Assembly (NCBI RefSeq): GCF_000372725.1
Contig: NW_005200507.1
Location: 578,750-642,749 of the forward strand
Direction: 5' to 3'
DNA: 64,000 nucleotides
DNA from: Emiliania huxleyi CCMP1516
Taxonomy: Eukaryota; Haptophyta; Isochrysidales; Noelaerhabdaceae
Shown here: positions 10,684 to 20,524 of the stretch, in pieces
How positions within the stretch are numbered: the first letter of the stretch is position 1
Layout of the letters: every line of letters starts with the position of its first letter
The notes under the pieces: generated by a model
Database searches by the model: none
Told to the model about the DNA's origin: nothing
The model's input: the letters and a program-made list of their open reading frames with translations, nothing else
Translations under genes and position numbers: made by a program

Positions 10684-11583
10684 TCACCACGCCTTCTTGC
10701 TCCTCCTCGGGCTCGCAGACGGCTTGTCCACGGCCAGCTTGTCCCCAGCGGCGGGCGGGCCTGACCAAGAGGCGGCGAGGGACCGAGAGGCGGCGAGGCG
10801 GGTGGGCGGCGTGAAGCCGAGCCAGCGGACGTAGCCGCCCGCCATGGCAACGAGGACGACCGTCCCGCCCAGCGAGCCGGAGAGCATCCACGCCGAGAGC
10901 CGGTCCACGTACCCGAGGAGAAGGAGCGAGGCGAGGAAAGCGAGCGGCAGCAGCCACCGCTCCCACCACGCGGGCGAGAAGTGGCGCAGCAGCGGCAAGA
11001 GGAGCTGGACCGCGCCGGTCCGTGCGAGCCAGCGCGCCGACTCCTCACCCGCGTCGCGGCGCCGCGCCGCGCGCGCCACCGGAGAGCCTCCCGCCACCGC
11101 CGCCGCCGCCGCCGCCGCCGGCGGAGGCTCTGCACGGGGCGGCGGGGACGGGGCCGCGGGCGGCGCGGCGACGGGCCGCGGCGAGGAGGGCGCGGACTCG
11201 TGCACATGCGAGCAGCGCAGCCGCGTCGCCTCCACCGCCTCGGGCGCCGCCTCCTTCCACGCGTTTGCAATGTCCTCAGCCGAGGCGCCCTCGTCCGAAA
11301 ACGCCAGGTTCTTGATTTGAAACTTATCCTTGGCCCACTGCGCGAGGTCGTCGGGCACCGCGTCTTGCGGCGTGAGCACCAGGTGCACCTCCACCGAGCA
11401 GCCCGCGCCCAGCGAGCCGGACGCGGGCTTGACGCGATACCGGGTCGGTGCCGTCGTGAGGACTTTGAAGAGCTGGGCGTCTTCGGAGTCGTTGGTCAGC
11501 ACGATGGTGCGAAAGCAGGATCGGCCAGCGTTGGCCACGAACTCGACCGTCCCCGCCCTGGCTCCGTCGAGCGTGATCTTCAT
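10684..11583 (-). CDS. VAP-like MSP-domain membrane protein
   Basis: Single-exon, 299 residues. Residues 1-120 form an MSP (major sperm protein) domain: a beta-sandwich pattern with FRTIVLTNDSEDAQLFKVLTTAPTRYRVKP and AQWAKDKFQIKNL, the last matching the VAP strand that helps bind FFAT motifs. A Pro/Ala linker (130-165) leads to a hydrophobic segment at about 210-226 (LLPLAFLASLLLLGYV) and a second at 237-252. VAPs are ER tail-anchored tethers for lipid transfer and membrane contact sites. Here the anchor is followed by another hydrophobic stretch and a 45-residue basic tail, so it is not a classical C-terminal anchor. Confidence 0.8.
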   Translation of the reverse strand: MKITLDGARAGTVEFVANAGRSCFRTIVLTNDSEDAQLFKVLTTAPTRYRVKPASGSLGAGCSVEVHLVLTPQDAVPDDLAQWAKDKFQIKNLAFSDEGASAEDIANAWKEAAPEAVEATRLRCSHVHESAPSSPRPVAAPPAAPSPPPRAEPPPAAAAAAAVAGGSPVARAARRRDAGEESARWLARTGAVQLLLPLLRHFSPAWWERWLLPLAFLASLLLLGYVDRLSAWMLSGSLGGTVVLVAMAGGYVRWLGFTPPTRLAASRSLAASWSGPPAAGDKLAVDKPSASPRRSKKAW

Positions 11584-11648
11584 GGGCGCTCTGAACGCCT
11601 CAAACCCCGAACCTCAACGAAGAAGAAAAATCTGTCGTTGCGGGGGAA

Positions 11649-11680
11649 ACGAAGTCGCACCTTAGGGAAGGTGACTTCGT
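11649..11680. repeat. Perfect-arm hairpin upstream of the VAP-like gene
   Basis: ACGAAGTC(GC)ACCTT, AGGG loop, AAGGTGACTTCGT: 13-bp complementary arms with a 2-nt bulge, 66-97 bp upstream of the ATG (minus strand). It could be a 5' UTR hairpin or a palindromic factor site. Confidence 0.55.
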
Positions 11681-11966
11681 CGCGGTCGTCCCCTTCCCAA
11701 CCCAGTCCTCACTCTACAGTCATCACAGTCTTCCCAGAGTGGCAGAGAATAGTCAATAACAATATAGAGAAGAAGATTTTCGCGGCGGCGGCCCGAGCGC
11801 CGAGGTTTAACGTTAAGACTTAAGTTATGAACAAGAGGTACATGCAACACAAAAGAGAGGAGGCGGGGTCACCGGAGGGGGCGAGGCGCTGGCTGGCACT
11901 CTCCTCGGGGTGCGGGGCGCCGTCTGCAGCAGCGCGCCGCCTTCCGGCTCGAGTCGCAGTCGGCTG

Positions 11967-12989
11967 CTAGAGGTGGAGGCCGATGTTCGACCGGCTCTTC
12001 GACCACGAGTCGCGGAGCATCTGCGCGGGCAAGGCGAGGCAACGCGGCGTGAGCGGCGGCCGTTCCAAACGGGCAGGGCGCGGGCAGGGTGCAGCGCCAG
12101 CAGGCCGGGCGCCTGCTGTGCAGTCGTAGGCAGGGCATTGTACATGATGTTGAGGTACTGCAGCGAGCTGTTGTCCTCCACCGCCTTGCAAAAGGCGGAG
12201 CCGGCCGTCCCGGACAGGTTGTTTGACTCGAGGTTGAGGTACTCGATGGACGAGTTTGCGCAGAGGGCGGTGGCGAGGGCGATGGCGCCCTCGTCCGAGA
12301 TCTGGTTGCGCGCGAGATCGAGCCGCGTGAGCTTGGTCGAGTGCTTCAGGAACTCGGCGATCAGGATCGCCTCCACGTCGGTGTACTCCTCGCTGTCCCA
12401 CTCTAGCTCGTCCTCTTCGCGCAGCTCGCCAACCTGCGCGCGCACACAAGGCCCATGAGAGGGGGCCTCCGGCCGCATGGCCTCCGAGCCGCGCGCGCTG
12501 CGCGCGCACCGGTAGCTCGTGCTGCGAGAATTTGATCACCGAGAGCGCCGCGTTCTCGCACACCATCGGCGCTAACCTCCGCGCCTGCGCCGTCGAGAGG
12601 CTGACCGCGCTCAGGTCGAGCTCGCCGCCGCTGGCGAGGGCCGTCGCGTCGATCCCCGGCGGCAGATCGCCGACGGGCAGCTCGGGGATCGAGGGCGCAT
12701 CCCCCGGCGGCAGCTCGGGAATCTCTGCCGACGCCCGCTCCGACTGCTGCCCCTCGAGGTTGGCGAGCAGGTCCTCGGCGTCGAGCCCCTCTATCCCCCC
12801 CTCAATCGAGTCCACGCCGCCGCTCAGCCGATCGACCTCCGCGTCCGCGGCCTCGCTCCCATCCCCGAGCATCTCGTGGAGGAGCACGTCGTTGACATCC
12901 TCCTCCTCTGGCAGCTGCAGCCGCTGCTTGCCTGCCGCGCGCCCCGCCTCTGGCGCCTCTGGCGCGGCAGGGAGTTTGCGCTTGGACAT
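11967..12989 (-). CDS. Leucine-rich-repeat (RNI/NLR-type) protein
   Basis: Model: exon 1 12989-12510, intron 12434-12509 (GT-AG), exon 2 12433-12113, intron 12021-12112 (GC-AG, donor CAG|GCGCCC), exon 3 12020-11967; 284 residues. The N-terminus is basic (MSKRKLPAAPEA), a possible nuclear signal, then acidic with a PELPPGDAPSIPELPVGDLPPG repeat. Exon 2 encodes ribonuclease-inhibitor-like LRRs: LTRLDLARNQISDEGAIALA, SIEYLNLESNNLSGTAG and LQYLNIMYNAL. Such modules bind proteins. Only about three to four repeats are present, so the fold is short. Upstream (minus strand) the gene is divergent from the phosphatase-like gene at 13417. Confidence 0.7.
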   Translation of the reverse strand: MSKRKLPAAPEAPEAGRAAGKQRLQLPEEEDVNDVLLHEMLGDGSEAADAEVDRLSGGVDSIEGGIEGLDAEDLLANLEGQQSERASAEIPELPPGDAPSIPELPVGDLPPGIDATALASGGELDLSAVSLSTAQARRLAPMVCENAALSVIKFSQHELPVRAQRARLGGHAAGGPLSWALCARAGWRAARRGRARVGQRGVHRRGGDPDRRVPEALDQAHAARSRAQPDLGRGRHRPRHRPLRKLVHRVPQPRVKQPVRDGRLRLLQGGGGQQLAAVPQHHVQCPAYDCTAGARPAGAAPCPRPARLERPPLTPRCLALPAQMLRDSWSKSRSNIGLHL

Positions 12990-13416
12990 GCTTCTCCGGC
13001 CGCGCTAAGCGGCGGCCTCTCCGCGCGGTGAGCCTGCGGTGCGCAGGGCGGGCCGGCCTCGGACGGAGCTTTGGGTGGGGGACGGAGCACATCGACACAT
13101 GCGCGGCGGCTCGGCTGTGCGGCAGTGCGCTAGCCCGCGCGCGGCGCCGCGGGCGCGGCGCGAGCGCGCGCACGCGGCGCGACTGCAGCACGCATGGAGG
13201 AGAGGGGGGGCAGCAACAGTGCTCTGGTAGGGGCGTTCGGGCAGGCGTCAACACCGTGAGACCTGACCAACCGGCGGGTGACCAACACCGTGCGTCAACC
13301 CCGTGAGCGATTTTTTAGCGTCGATTACAAACGAAAACACCACGTTCACAACTCTCCTGCTGAGCGCCTCACTCTTTAGTCCGCTCATCTTCACCGTCGC
13401 CGCCGCCGGAGTCGCG

Positions 13417-14265
13417 ATGCACAAGCCCTCCGCCTCCCTCGCCGACGCGCTGCTCTGCCCTCCGCCCAAGTTCGGGCAGGTCGAGCCGAGCGTCTTCCGC
13501 GCCGCCTTTCCCCGCTCCGAAAGCCTCGCCCACCTCCGGCTGCTCGGCCTGCGGACCACCCTCAACCTATCGCGAGAGCTGCCGGCGCAGGACGTCCTCG
13601 CGTGGTTCGAGGCGCAGGGCGTCCGCGTCGCCCACCTCGGCATCGCCGTGTGGACGCACCCGTCGGTGGCGCCAATCTCTGCCGAGTGCGCTTTCGTGTG
13701 CCACATCGATCGCTCGCTCCACCTCTCGTGCCGCCGACCGGGCCGGCCCGCCCGCCCTGAGTAGGCTGGTCAACGCCGCGCTCAGCGCCGTGCTCGACCG
13801 GGAGCAGCACCCGCTGCTGCTGCTCTCGGCCTCGGGGACGCACGAGGTCGGCACGATCGTCGGCTGCCTGCGCCGGCTCCAGCAGTGGAGCCTCAGTGGA
13901 GCCATCGACGAGTACCGCTCCTTTGCCGCTCCCACGCCGCGGCTGTCGTGCGAGCAGTTCATCGAGACGTGGGATCCGGACCTCGCACCGCCGCCGCGCG
14001 CGCACCCGCCGCCTTGGTTCGAGTCGCAGTGCGCGCGCCCGCCTCCCGTCCGCGCTGCCCGAGACGTGGCCCGCGACTCCGCCGCTCTGCCCGCCCGCGC
14101 CTCAGGCACGCGCTCCTCGAGTCCGACGCAGAGGCGTGGAGGCGGATGCCGTGCTGCGACGCGGAGGAGGCGGCACGCTTGCGCGAGTACTTTCGGGTGT
14201 CGGGAGCGCTTTGTTCTCCCGGCGTGGCAACCACTCTTGTCGCCGAAGACGCTGTTGCCGACTGA
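13417..14265 (+). CDS. Siw14/Oca-type tyrosine phosphatase family, catalytic residues lost (pseudophosphatase)
   Basis: Exons 13417-13685, 13765-14028 and 14106-14265 (all GT-AG, phases close), 230 residues. The fold matches the plant/fungal atypical dual-specificity phosphatases (Siw14/Oca): FGQVEPSVFRAAFPRSESLAHLRLLGL, LNLSRELP, then CLRRLQQWSLSGAIDEYRSFA and CEQFIETWDPDL. The active-site loop, normally H-C-x5-R, reads LLSASGTHEVG, so the nucleophile Cys is Ser111, the phosphate-binding Arg is Glu117 and the preceding His is Leu. Siw14 cleaves inositol pyrophosphates; some yeast Oca proteins are inactive partners. This copy should be inactive and may be a scaffold or binding subunit. The start ATG 13417 fits because MHKPSASLADALLCPPPKFG leads directly into the domain. 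Confidence 0.8.
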
Positions 14266-15866
14266 GAAAAATGCACGCGGCGTGCCGGTCGAGGGCGGAT
14301 GTTGGTACGGCCGGTTTGCGCGCACGCTGTACCATTCGTGGGTTATGTGATCGCCGTGTTTAACTGCAGGCATGCTATATGTAAGAAGAACGAGATCGAG
14401 AACGGGAGAGAACGCTCTCGCACTCGCGTCTTAGTCGGGAAGTCGCGGGCCTCTTATACAGCGTCCGCGACGGTCGCGCGGTCTCGAGGTCGAGCGCCCG
14501 CGCGTCTCCACGCACGCGCTAGTCTTCGCTCTCTCGCGTCTCGACTCGAGCACGTCTCGGCCCTCTCGCCGCCGCTCGGGTCTCGCGCATTCCGACACAT
14601 ATACGATACATTAGTCACATTACGTGCTTTCCGAAAAAACAAAAATCGCCGTGCCCCGCGCGGCCCGCGGGCGCGGCGTGCGAGACCAAGTGAGAGACTA
14701 GGTGAGAGAAGTTGAGAAGTTAATCCCCTCGAACCCGTCATGTGCGTCAACCGACGAAAAATAAAAAAGTGATATATCTTTACTTCCAACACACCCGGAC
14801 GTTCCCAGGGTGATGGAAGGTTCGACGCACCCCCGGACTGGGCAGAGAGGTCCCAACGTACGGGGGTATGCCTAACTTTGGTGCTTTGTGTGGGTCGCGT
14901 TCCCTTGGTAGCTGTGTGGCTGAAGCCCTCGTGCCGCTGGCTTGCCCCTTCCAGCGGCTGGCCCCTCGAGACTGTCGGTGCTTGGCGGGAGGAGGGGGAG
15001 AGGGAGGCCCGGTGGGAGGGGAGGGAGAGGGAGGCCGCCTTGGGCTCTTCTCCTCCCCCCTCCCTAGGCTATTCTCCTCTCCCCACCCTGGGCTCTTCTC
15101 CCCTCTCCTGCCTGGTACTCTCGGCCTGATTACCGGAGCGTCTGCTGGAGCAGACGCTGGGGGGACACTCACGCCCGGAGGCGGTACGCACGACCCGGAG
15201 GCGTGGGGATGGGGGTCGCCGCGCCGCCGCCGCCGTGCCGCCTTCTCCCGCTTTGATCTCCCTCAGCTGCTTCTCCTCTCAACCTGTGAGCTTGCGAGGG
15301 CGGCGGGGGTGGGAGTGCTCTCGGGCGGCGTGTGCGAGCGCGCGCGGCGCGAGATCTCTTTCGCGAGGGCACGGTGGGTCGGGTGAGTATCTCGCGCGCT
15401 CGCACTATTTCACGTTATATGAGGCGCTGCCCCTCACTGCCTTTGCAAGAACCGCCAGCGGCGGTGGTTGAACCGTTCGCGGTTCGAGTCGGGAGCTTTT
15501 GGCTCCCGGTTCGAAACTCGCGTGGAGGGTTGCTTCGCGGTAGCGAACGCGGGCGACGCGAGCGCGCGGAGTAATGGAGAAGTCTGTCCGCGCCTAAGGA
15601 TTCTGCCATTCCTATTCTGCTCTACTACACAAGGATTCTTGCTATTCTACCTCTCACTAGATTCCCCTTCCCAGGTTCCTCTTCTGCTCAGATATTCTGA
15701 TTCTCTCCCCAGACTCTCCCATCTTGGCCCCGCTTTCAGCTTCCTGATTCTCCATTCTCGTTTCCTCCGCTTCCTTTCCGATTCTCTAGGGCAGCCAGAG
15801 CCAATTCCTGATTCTGCTCCCCCCTCCCGATTCTCCTGTCTCTCTTCCTATTCTTGATGCTCCATT

Positions 15867-16012
15867 TGATTCCTGATTCCTGATTCCTGATTTGTCGGAT
15901 CGCCCACATTTTGACCGGGATTCTGATTCCTGATTCCTGATTCCTGATTCCTGATTCCAACATTTTGACCGGGATTCTGATTCCTGATTCCTGATTCCTG
16001 ATTCCTGATTCC
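15867..16012. repeat. TGATTCC heptanucleotide tandem array
   Basis: Three runs of TGATTCC separated by two copies of CATTTTGACCGGGATTC (about 15907 and 15960). This is a higher-order array: 7-mers within a larger unit of about 53 bp. Confidence 0.85.
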
Positions 16013-16999
16013 TCGGAGTTACGCATTTCGGCGGGATCCTATGTTGGCCTGACTCTCCGAACTCCTGAGCCGATATTGCGTGTGCGCGGGGCTTCACACA
16101 GCTCACTCAAACTTCGCCCGCGGCAGCATGCTCAGGCGCGGGTCTCTCTGGCGCTCCAGCCTCACGTCAGCGCACTCAGCGCTTAGGCCTCGGTCCGGCG
16201 TCCGCAAAGGCGCAGTGTGTGGTGCGGGCTCTGCCCGCCCCCCCGAGGAGAGGGGGGGGGGGGGGCGCTCCCGCGCGGGGGGGGAGCCGAGCGAAGCTCG
16301 GCTCGGGTTCAAACTAACCCTCCCCCTTTTCCCTTTTTCTAAAACTGCTCGCCGCGAGCGGCTCGCTTCTAAAACGAGCTCGCCGCGGCTGTCGCCGCGT
16401 CTCGCCTGTCTAGGCGTCGTGATGCGTGTGTGCTTTTGAGCTGGGCGTATAAGAAGAAGAAATTGAAGCACTCCTCCCATTGACTTAGTACGAGCACCGA
16501 GACACGAGACAGCAGCCTACCCGTTCTACACCCACACCGCCGCGGAGCTGCCTAGCTGGCGGGTGCATTCACAGCGAGCCCGCGGGCTTGGAGACCCAAT
16601 CAGACAGCACTCGCCACAGCAAAAGAGCAGACGTGCCGCTGTGAGCATCGCTGAGCAGCACCAACGTCCTTGCGGGGCCGCCGCAGGCCGGCGCCAAGCT
16701 GCATCTGACGCCGGCATGCCGTTCAAACCCCGGCACCAAGCGCCCGCGGGAATGGGAGGCCGTCTGCCCAGAATTAAGATCGGCCGCGCACTGCTCTGGC
16801 TCCACCATGCCACCGCCCATGAGATCTCTGACGCACGTGTGATGAGCCGCCGTTCAAAAGTGACTGTACTGTGCGGAGCGCGGAGCGCACTTCGATGGCA
16901 AAGTGGGTGGCGCGGAGGATACGGCGCGTACACATGAGCGTGATTGGTTGAGTGAGCATGCCCAGATGGCCGGCCGGCCGGGCTACCGCCCCTCCGACG

Positions 17000-17350
17000 G
17001 GCAAAAACAGGAATCAGGAAACGAGAGTCCGGCCGGGTTGCCAAGAAATCGGCGGGCAGAGCGGAAAATTCCCTTTCCGGCATCCGGAGGCAGAAACCGC
17101 AACCGCGCGACAGAATCTGATAAGGCGAGAATCGGACGGACAGAATCAGATCGAGTAGGCAGAAACGGAAGCTGGGTGAGGAATCCTGCCCGGAGGCTGA
17201 GTGAGTGCGTGGAAAGGGGACGGGCAGAATCAGATCGAGTAGGCAGAACCGGAAAAGGAGAGTGAGAATCAGAAGAAACGGACACGAATCCCTCTCGAGC
17301 CTCCGCATACAGAATCCTGTCTTGGGTGGCAGAATCGCTAGTGCAGAATC
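17000..17350. repeat. GAATC-rich block with a repeated CAGAATCAGATCGAGTAGGC
   Basis: CAGAATCAGATCGAGTAGGC occurs twice (about 17141 and 17228), with many other GAATC and AGAATC motifs. It is the reverse-complement counterpart, at the motif level, of the GATTC-rich block at 15600-16020. Confidence 0.7.
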
Positions 17351-17789
17351 CTCAGGCGTGGACAGGGTTCTCCAAGACTGAGCGCGCGCGCGTGCGTGTG
17401 CGCTGCTGCAAGGCGAGGCGAGGCGCAGGCGCAGGCGCAGGGGCAGGCAAGGCGAGGCGGGCGGCGGCGGCGCGCGATCGTTCCTTTTGCCCGGGTGAAA
17501 GGCGTTGGCGAGCACGTCGCGCGGTGATGACGCCGCACGCTGAGAAGTTCTTGGTGTCCCACCGCGGTGGCAGCGAGCCAGAGCAAGCGACCTGCCGCAT
17601 GACGGGTGGACCTCGAAAAAGAATCTTTTAACCGACGAAAAACAGAAATTTTCCACAGTGGCCACTCGCTTGCTTTTTTTTCGCTCCAGCCCTGCGGGTC
17701 TTCATAGTAGACCGGAGGGCTACCGACGCCTTCACACTCCAAGGGGCTGCACACTGGCACAACACACAAGTGTGTGCACACCCCGCACA

Positions 17790-19271
17790 TCACCAGAAGG
17801 GTCTGCATTCCGTGTCGACGCCGAGCTGCTCCGCCGTGATGTGGCCGAAGCAGCGGCACGGGAGCGACTCGAGCGCGCCTGCGAACTTCGCCCTCACGGC
17901 TGGAATGCCGCCCTCCACTCGCGTCGACTCGAGGGCAGCGACTAGCTGGGCCAGTGCCTGGAGGCGCGCTGCGCCGTGCGCCACCGCGACGATCGGCCGC
18001 TCGCCGGCGCGGCCGCGCGGGACGGGGCCGAACGCGGCGTCGGAGGGCAGGACGCCCACCGTGCAGTCGTCTGCGGCGGACCATCGCGGGACTCCTCTCC
18101 CGGTGGAGCGGTTGCAGAGCGGCGAGCGGAGGTCGCGGGCCAGGCGGAGCGCGGCGCCCCGAAGCACGTCGACTGCCGAGTGCATCCCGCAGGGCAGCGG
18201 GGACCAGAGGTGGCGACGCGGCGCCAGCAGCGCGTTCCACACGGCCTGGTCGCCACCGACGCCGCGGTAGCCGCCGCGCGGGGCCTCGCGCATCGCGCAG
18301 CGCCACCACGGCTCTCGCTGGCAGTAGGCCCGCTCGAATGCGCGGAAGCGGCTCGCGTTGAGGACGAGCACGCCCGCGTTGACGCCCTCGGAGCGATGCG
18401 GGATGGAGAGCTGCGCGGCGCCTCGCCGAGTGGCGCGCTGCAGCTGGTTGACCCGCGAGCTTGTCCGCGCGACCGCGACAAGCTGCGCCCCCTTGGCCTC
18501 GAGCAGCGCCTGCCGCAGCAGGGAGGCGCAGCGGCCCAAACAGAAGCTGTCGGCGTCGAGAAGCGCCGCCGCCTCCACGTCAACGGGCAGGTGGCGGAGC
18601 AGCTCGAGCTTCTCCAGCCCGAAGCCGGACGAGTAGTGAGCGTCGATTGGGAAGTCGACGCCTCCGCCGCCAGCGAGAGCGGCTACCATTGCCGGCAGCG
18701 TCTGCAGGAGTCGGCAAGTGTAGCGGGCGGGCGGGCCGCGAAGCAGAGGCGGGCGGGTGAGGCTGGAGTCGGTCACGACAACGAGTGGACCGAGCGCCGG
18801 GTCGCTCCCGTCCATAAACCGAAAGACGTCGCGTCCCATCGCCGCGCCGGTGGGCCCGAGGAGGTAGACCAGCAGGGCAAGAGGGGGCGGTGAAGACCCA
18901 CTGCCCGCGACAGGCTGATCGCCGCAGCGCCAAACGTCAACGGAGCGAGTCATCGAGCGTGCCGACCGGGCCAGAGCCGCGAGTCGCCGTTCATGTGAAT
19001 CAGTCTCTTGGACCACGGGGCACACGCACTCGCGGAACACACGGGGTATTACACTCGCGGCGTTGTGTGCGTTCTCAGGGAAAGGCATCACCACACACAC
19101 AGACAAAAGTGCAATATGCGCTCGGGCGAGGCGCGCGCGCGCATGGCAGGCCGAGCAGGCTCGGCATATCCATATGGTGAACCCCCGATGCCGCGATGCG
19201 GTCCCGCTTTCCGCGATCTTTTCGTCCGTCCAATCCGCAATGTATCGCGAAGGAAGCGCCGGATCGCCCAT
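17790..19271 (-). CDS. GT8/LARGE-like glycosyltransferase
   Basis: The catalytic region shows YSSGFGLEKLELLRHL, the metal-binding ALLDADSFCLG (DAD), NAGVLVLNASRFR, GGDQAVWNALL and LPCGMHS. This is the order found in GT8 enzymes of the LARGE/xylosyltransferase type, which use UDP-sugars in the Golgi. Unlike the GT8-GT8 gene, the DxD is intact. The frame is open to 19271, but the N-terminal 100 residues (first ATG at 19271, others at 19086 and 18954) look non-conserved. The true start may be ATG 18954 (MTRSVDVWRCGDQ), or an upstream exon may supply the signal anchor. The sequence is single-exon through the domain. Acceptor and linkage unknown. Confidence 0.7.
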   Translation of the reverse strand: MGDPALPSRYIADWTDEKIAESGTASRHRGFTIWICRACSACHARARLARAHIALLSVCVVMPFPENAHNAASVIPRVFRECVCPVVQETDSHERRLAALARSARSMTRSVDVWRCGDQPVAGSGSSPPPLALLVYLLGPTGAAMGRDVFRFMDGSDPALGPLVVVTDSSLTRPPLLRGPPARYTCRLLQTLPAMVAALAGGGGVDFPIDAHYSSGFGLEKLELLRHLPVDVEAAALLDADSFCLGRCASLLRQALLEAKGAQLVAVARTSSRVNQLQRATRRGAAQLSIPHRSEGVNAGVLVLNASRFRAFERAYCQREPWWRCAMREAPRGGYRGVGGDQAVWNALLAPRRHLWSPLPCGMHSAVDVLRGAALRLARDLRSPLCNRSTGRGVPRWSAADDCTVGVLPSDAAFGPVPRGRAGERPIVAVAHGAARLQALAQLVAALESTRVEGGIPAVRAKFAGALESLPCRCFGHITAEQLGVDTECRPFW

Positions 19272-19655
19272 GTTATGGAGTTAGCCAAACTTGTCTAGCC
19301 ACCCTTTGTCTTGCGCGGTCATAACGCGCGGGCGCTCAGCGGAGCTGGGAATAGGACCGCCGCAAGCGGCGTGGCGTGGAGCGGTTGAGCATCCCTCCAG
19401 GGGCCCCTCTGCGCCGGGGAGGCGTTGTTACAGGCTAGGACGCAAGCGTCCGTCGCCCTTTTCAAACTCGGGGCCCACTCCGCTACGCTCCGACCCGAAT
19501 TTGGAGGGCCTAAAAGTTTAAGGTGTTGCTGCGCAAAAGGAGTCGGACACAGGGCGCAGCTCATGCTAAGAGCCAGAAGGGGAGCTAGAGAGAACGACTA
19601 CCCTGTCCCGTTATTGCGTAACACCAACACCACAAAAGCTCTCTCTCTCCTGTCC

Positions 19656-19860
19656 TCACTCAGGGGGGTCACAACTACCGAGTCCCGCGACTAGCTGCCA
19701 CGTTGCCGACCGAGAGCGGATCTCCTCCTGCTCCGCAAGGAGGGTGGCCAAGGCTAAAGTCTTGCCGGAGCCACCGGGCGCATTGACGACTTGGAGAAGG
19801 TCGCCCTTGCACTTGTACTTGTAGAGATGCTCGAGGGGGTGCTTTGTTGGGCGGTGCGCA
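19656..19860 (-). pseudogene. P-loop NTPase/helicase-like fragment
   Basis: The minus strand encodes HLYKYKCKGDLLQVV, then APGGSGKTLALATLLAE, a Walker A motif of the kind seen in PIF1/Helitron-type and other transposon helicases, and stops at 19656. Only this fragment is present; no Walker B is found. It sits between copies of the AGCCACCCTTT...CTTGCGCGGTCA repeat (about 19299 and 20440), so it is probably a relic of a mobile element. Confidence 0.4.
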
Positions 19861-19990
19861 GCCAGGCCAGCAGTGAGGGGAGGCGCACCCAGAGCTCGTC
19901 GGAGGCTGCGGCACGACGGGAGGGTCGCGACAGCAGTCCTCGGGCGAGCCGACGCGCATGTCCAACCAGCGCTGGGGGGGGTATATTAGC

Positions 19991-20371
19991 TAGGGTTGCC
20001 TAACGTTAATTTGGGGCCTAACAGTTGCTTTATTGTTGGCTGAAATCCTCAACGTTGTTCAAGTGTTCACCCCAGCCCATGCTGCTACTGTTTGTTTACT
20101 GTTGTTACTGTTGTTCAGCGGCCAGCAAGCAGAAAATGGCAAAAAATCGGGTAAAACCCGAAAATACCTGGGATTTCCGGGTATTTTCGGGTATTACCCG
20201 CACTGGACACTAGAGATCGTCGTGGGTCACTGCCAGGGCCTTCCTTACTGTTGTTCAGTCGGCCCAACGTTAGCTACTGTTGTTGGGGAGCCCCACTGTT
20301 GTTCTGTTGTCGTACTGTTAACACTAGCACACTGTTCAGTTCCCTACGGCTTTTAACGTTAGGCAACCCTA
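19991..20371. mobile_element. MITE with perfect 19-bp terminal inverted repeats
   Basis: The left end TAGGGTTGCCTAACGTTAA (19991-20009) is the exact reverse complement of the right end at 20353-20371. The outermost TA on each side fits the TA target-site duplication of Tc1/mariner-type elements. The 381-bp interior has no ORF. It carries about six ACTGTTGTT motifs and the palindromic CGGGTAAAACCCG and GGGTATTACCC. It is non-autonomous, and no matching transposase lies in the window. Confidence 0.85.
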
Positions 20372-20524
20372 TAATATATATTGCAGATTTGTCAAGATGG
20401 TACCGCGTCTGCGACGCGGGCGCCTTGCGGGCAGAGCCCTTAGCCACCCTTTATATCTTGCGCGGTCAGAATTTTACTACGAACTCCCTCGCACAGTGTC
20501 GTGCGAAAAAAGAAACGAAAGCTC

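Larger units (their letters stand above)
14266..17789. other. Long gene-free stretch of simple and mirrored repeats
   Basis: No ORF with recognisable coding character. Notable contents: pyrimidine-rich CTCTTCTCCTC runs at 15040-15110; a stem-loop CGGGAGC-TTTTG-GCTCCCG near 15491; a TGATTCC heptamer array at 15867-16012; a 14-G run near 16253-16266; a hairpin AGCCGAGC-GAA-GCTCGGCT at about 16287; and a GAATC-rich block at 17000-17350. Confidence 0.55.

Noticed and set aside
14780..15172. ORF with repeated GEEKSP/GEENSL units
   Set aside because: Comes from the CTCTTCTCC simple repeat on the other strand; no start context or neighbours that support a gene.
15470..15530. GGTTCGAGTC and GGTTCGAAAC motifs resembling tRNA T-arms
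   Set aside because: No matching acceptor stem, D-arm or anticodon arm at tRNA spacing; better explained by the local stem-loop.
15867..16012. Regular array as possible CRISPR
   Set aside because: The unit is a 7-bp tandem repeat without unique spacers, in a eukaryotic nuclear context.
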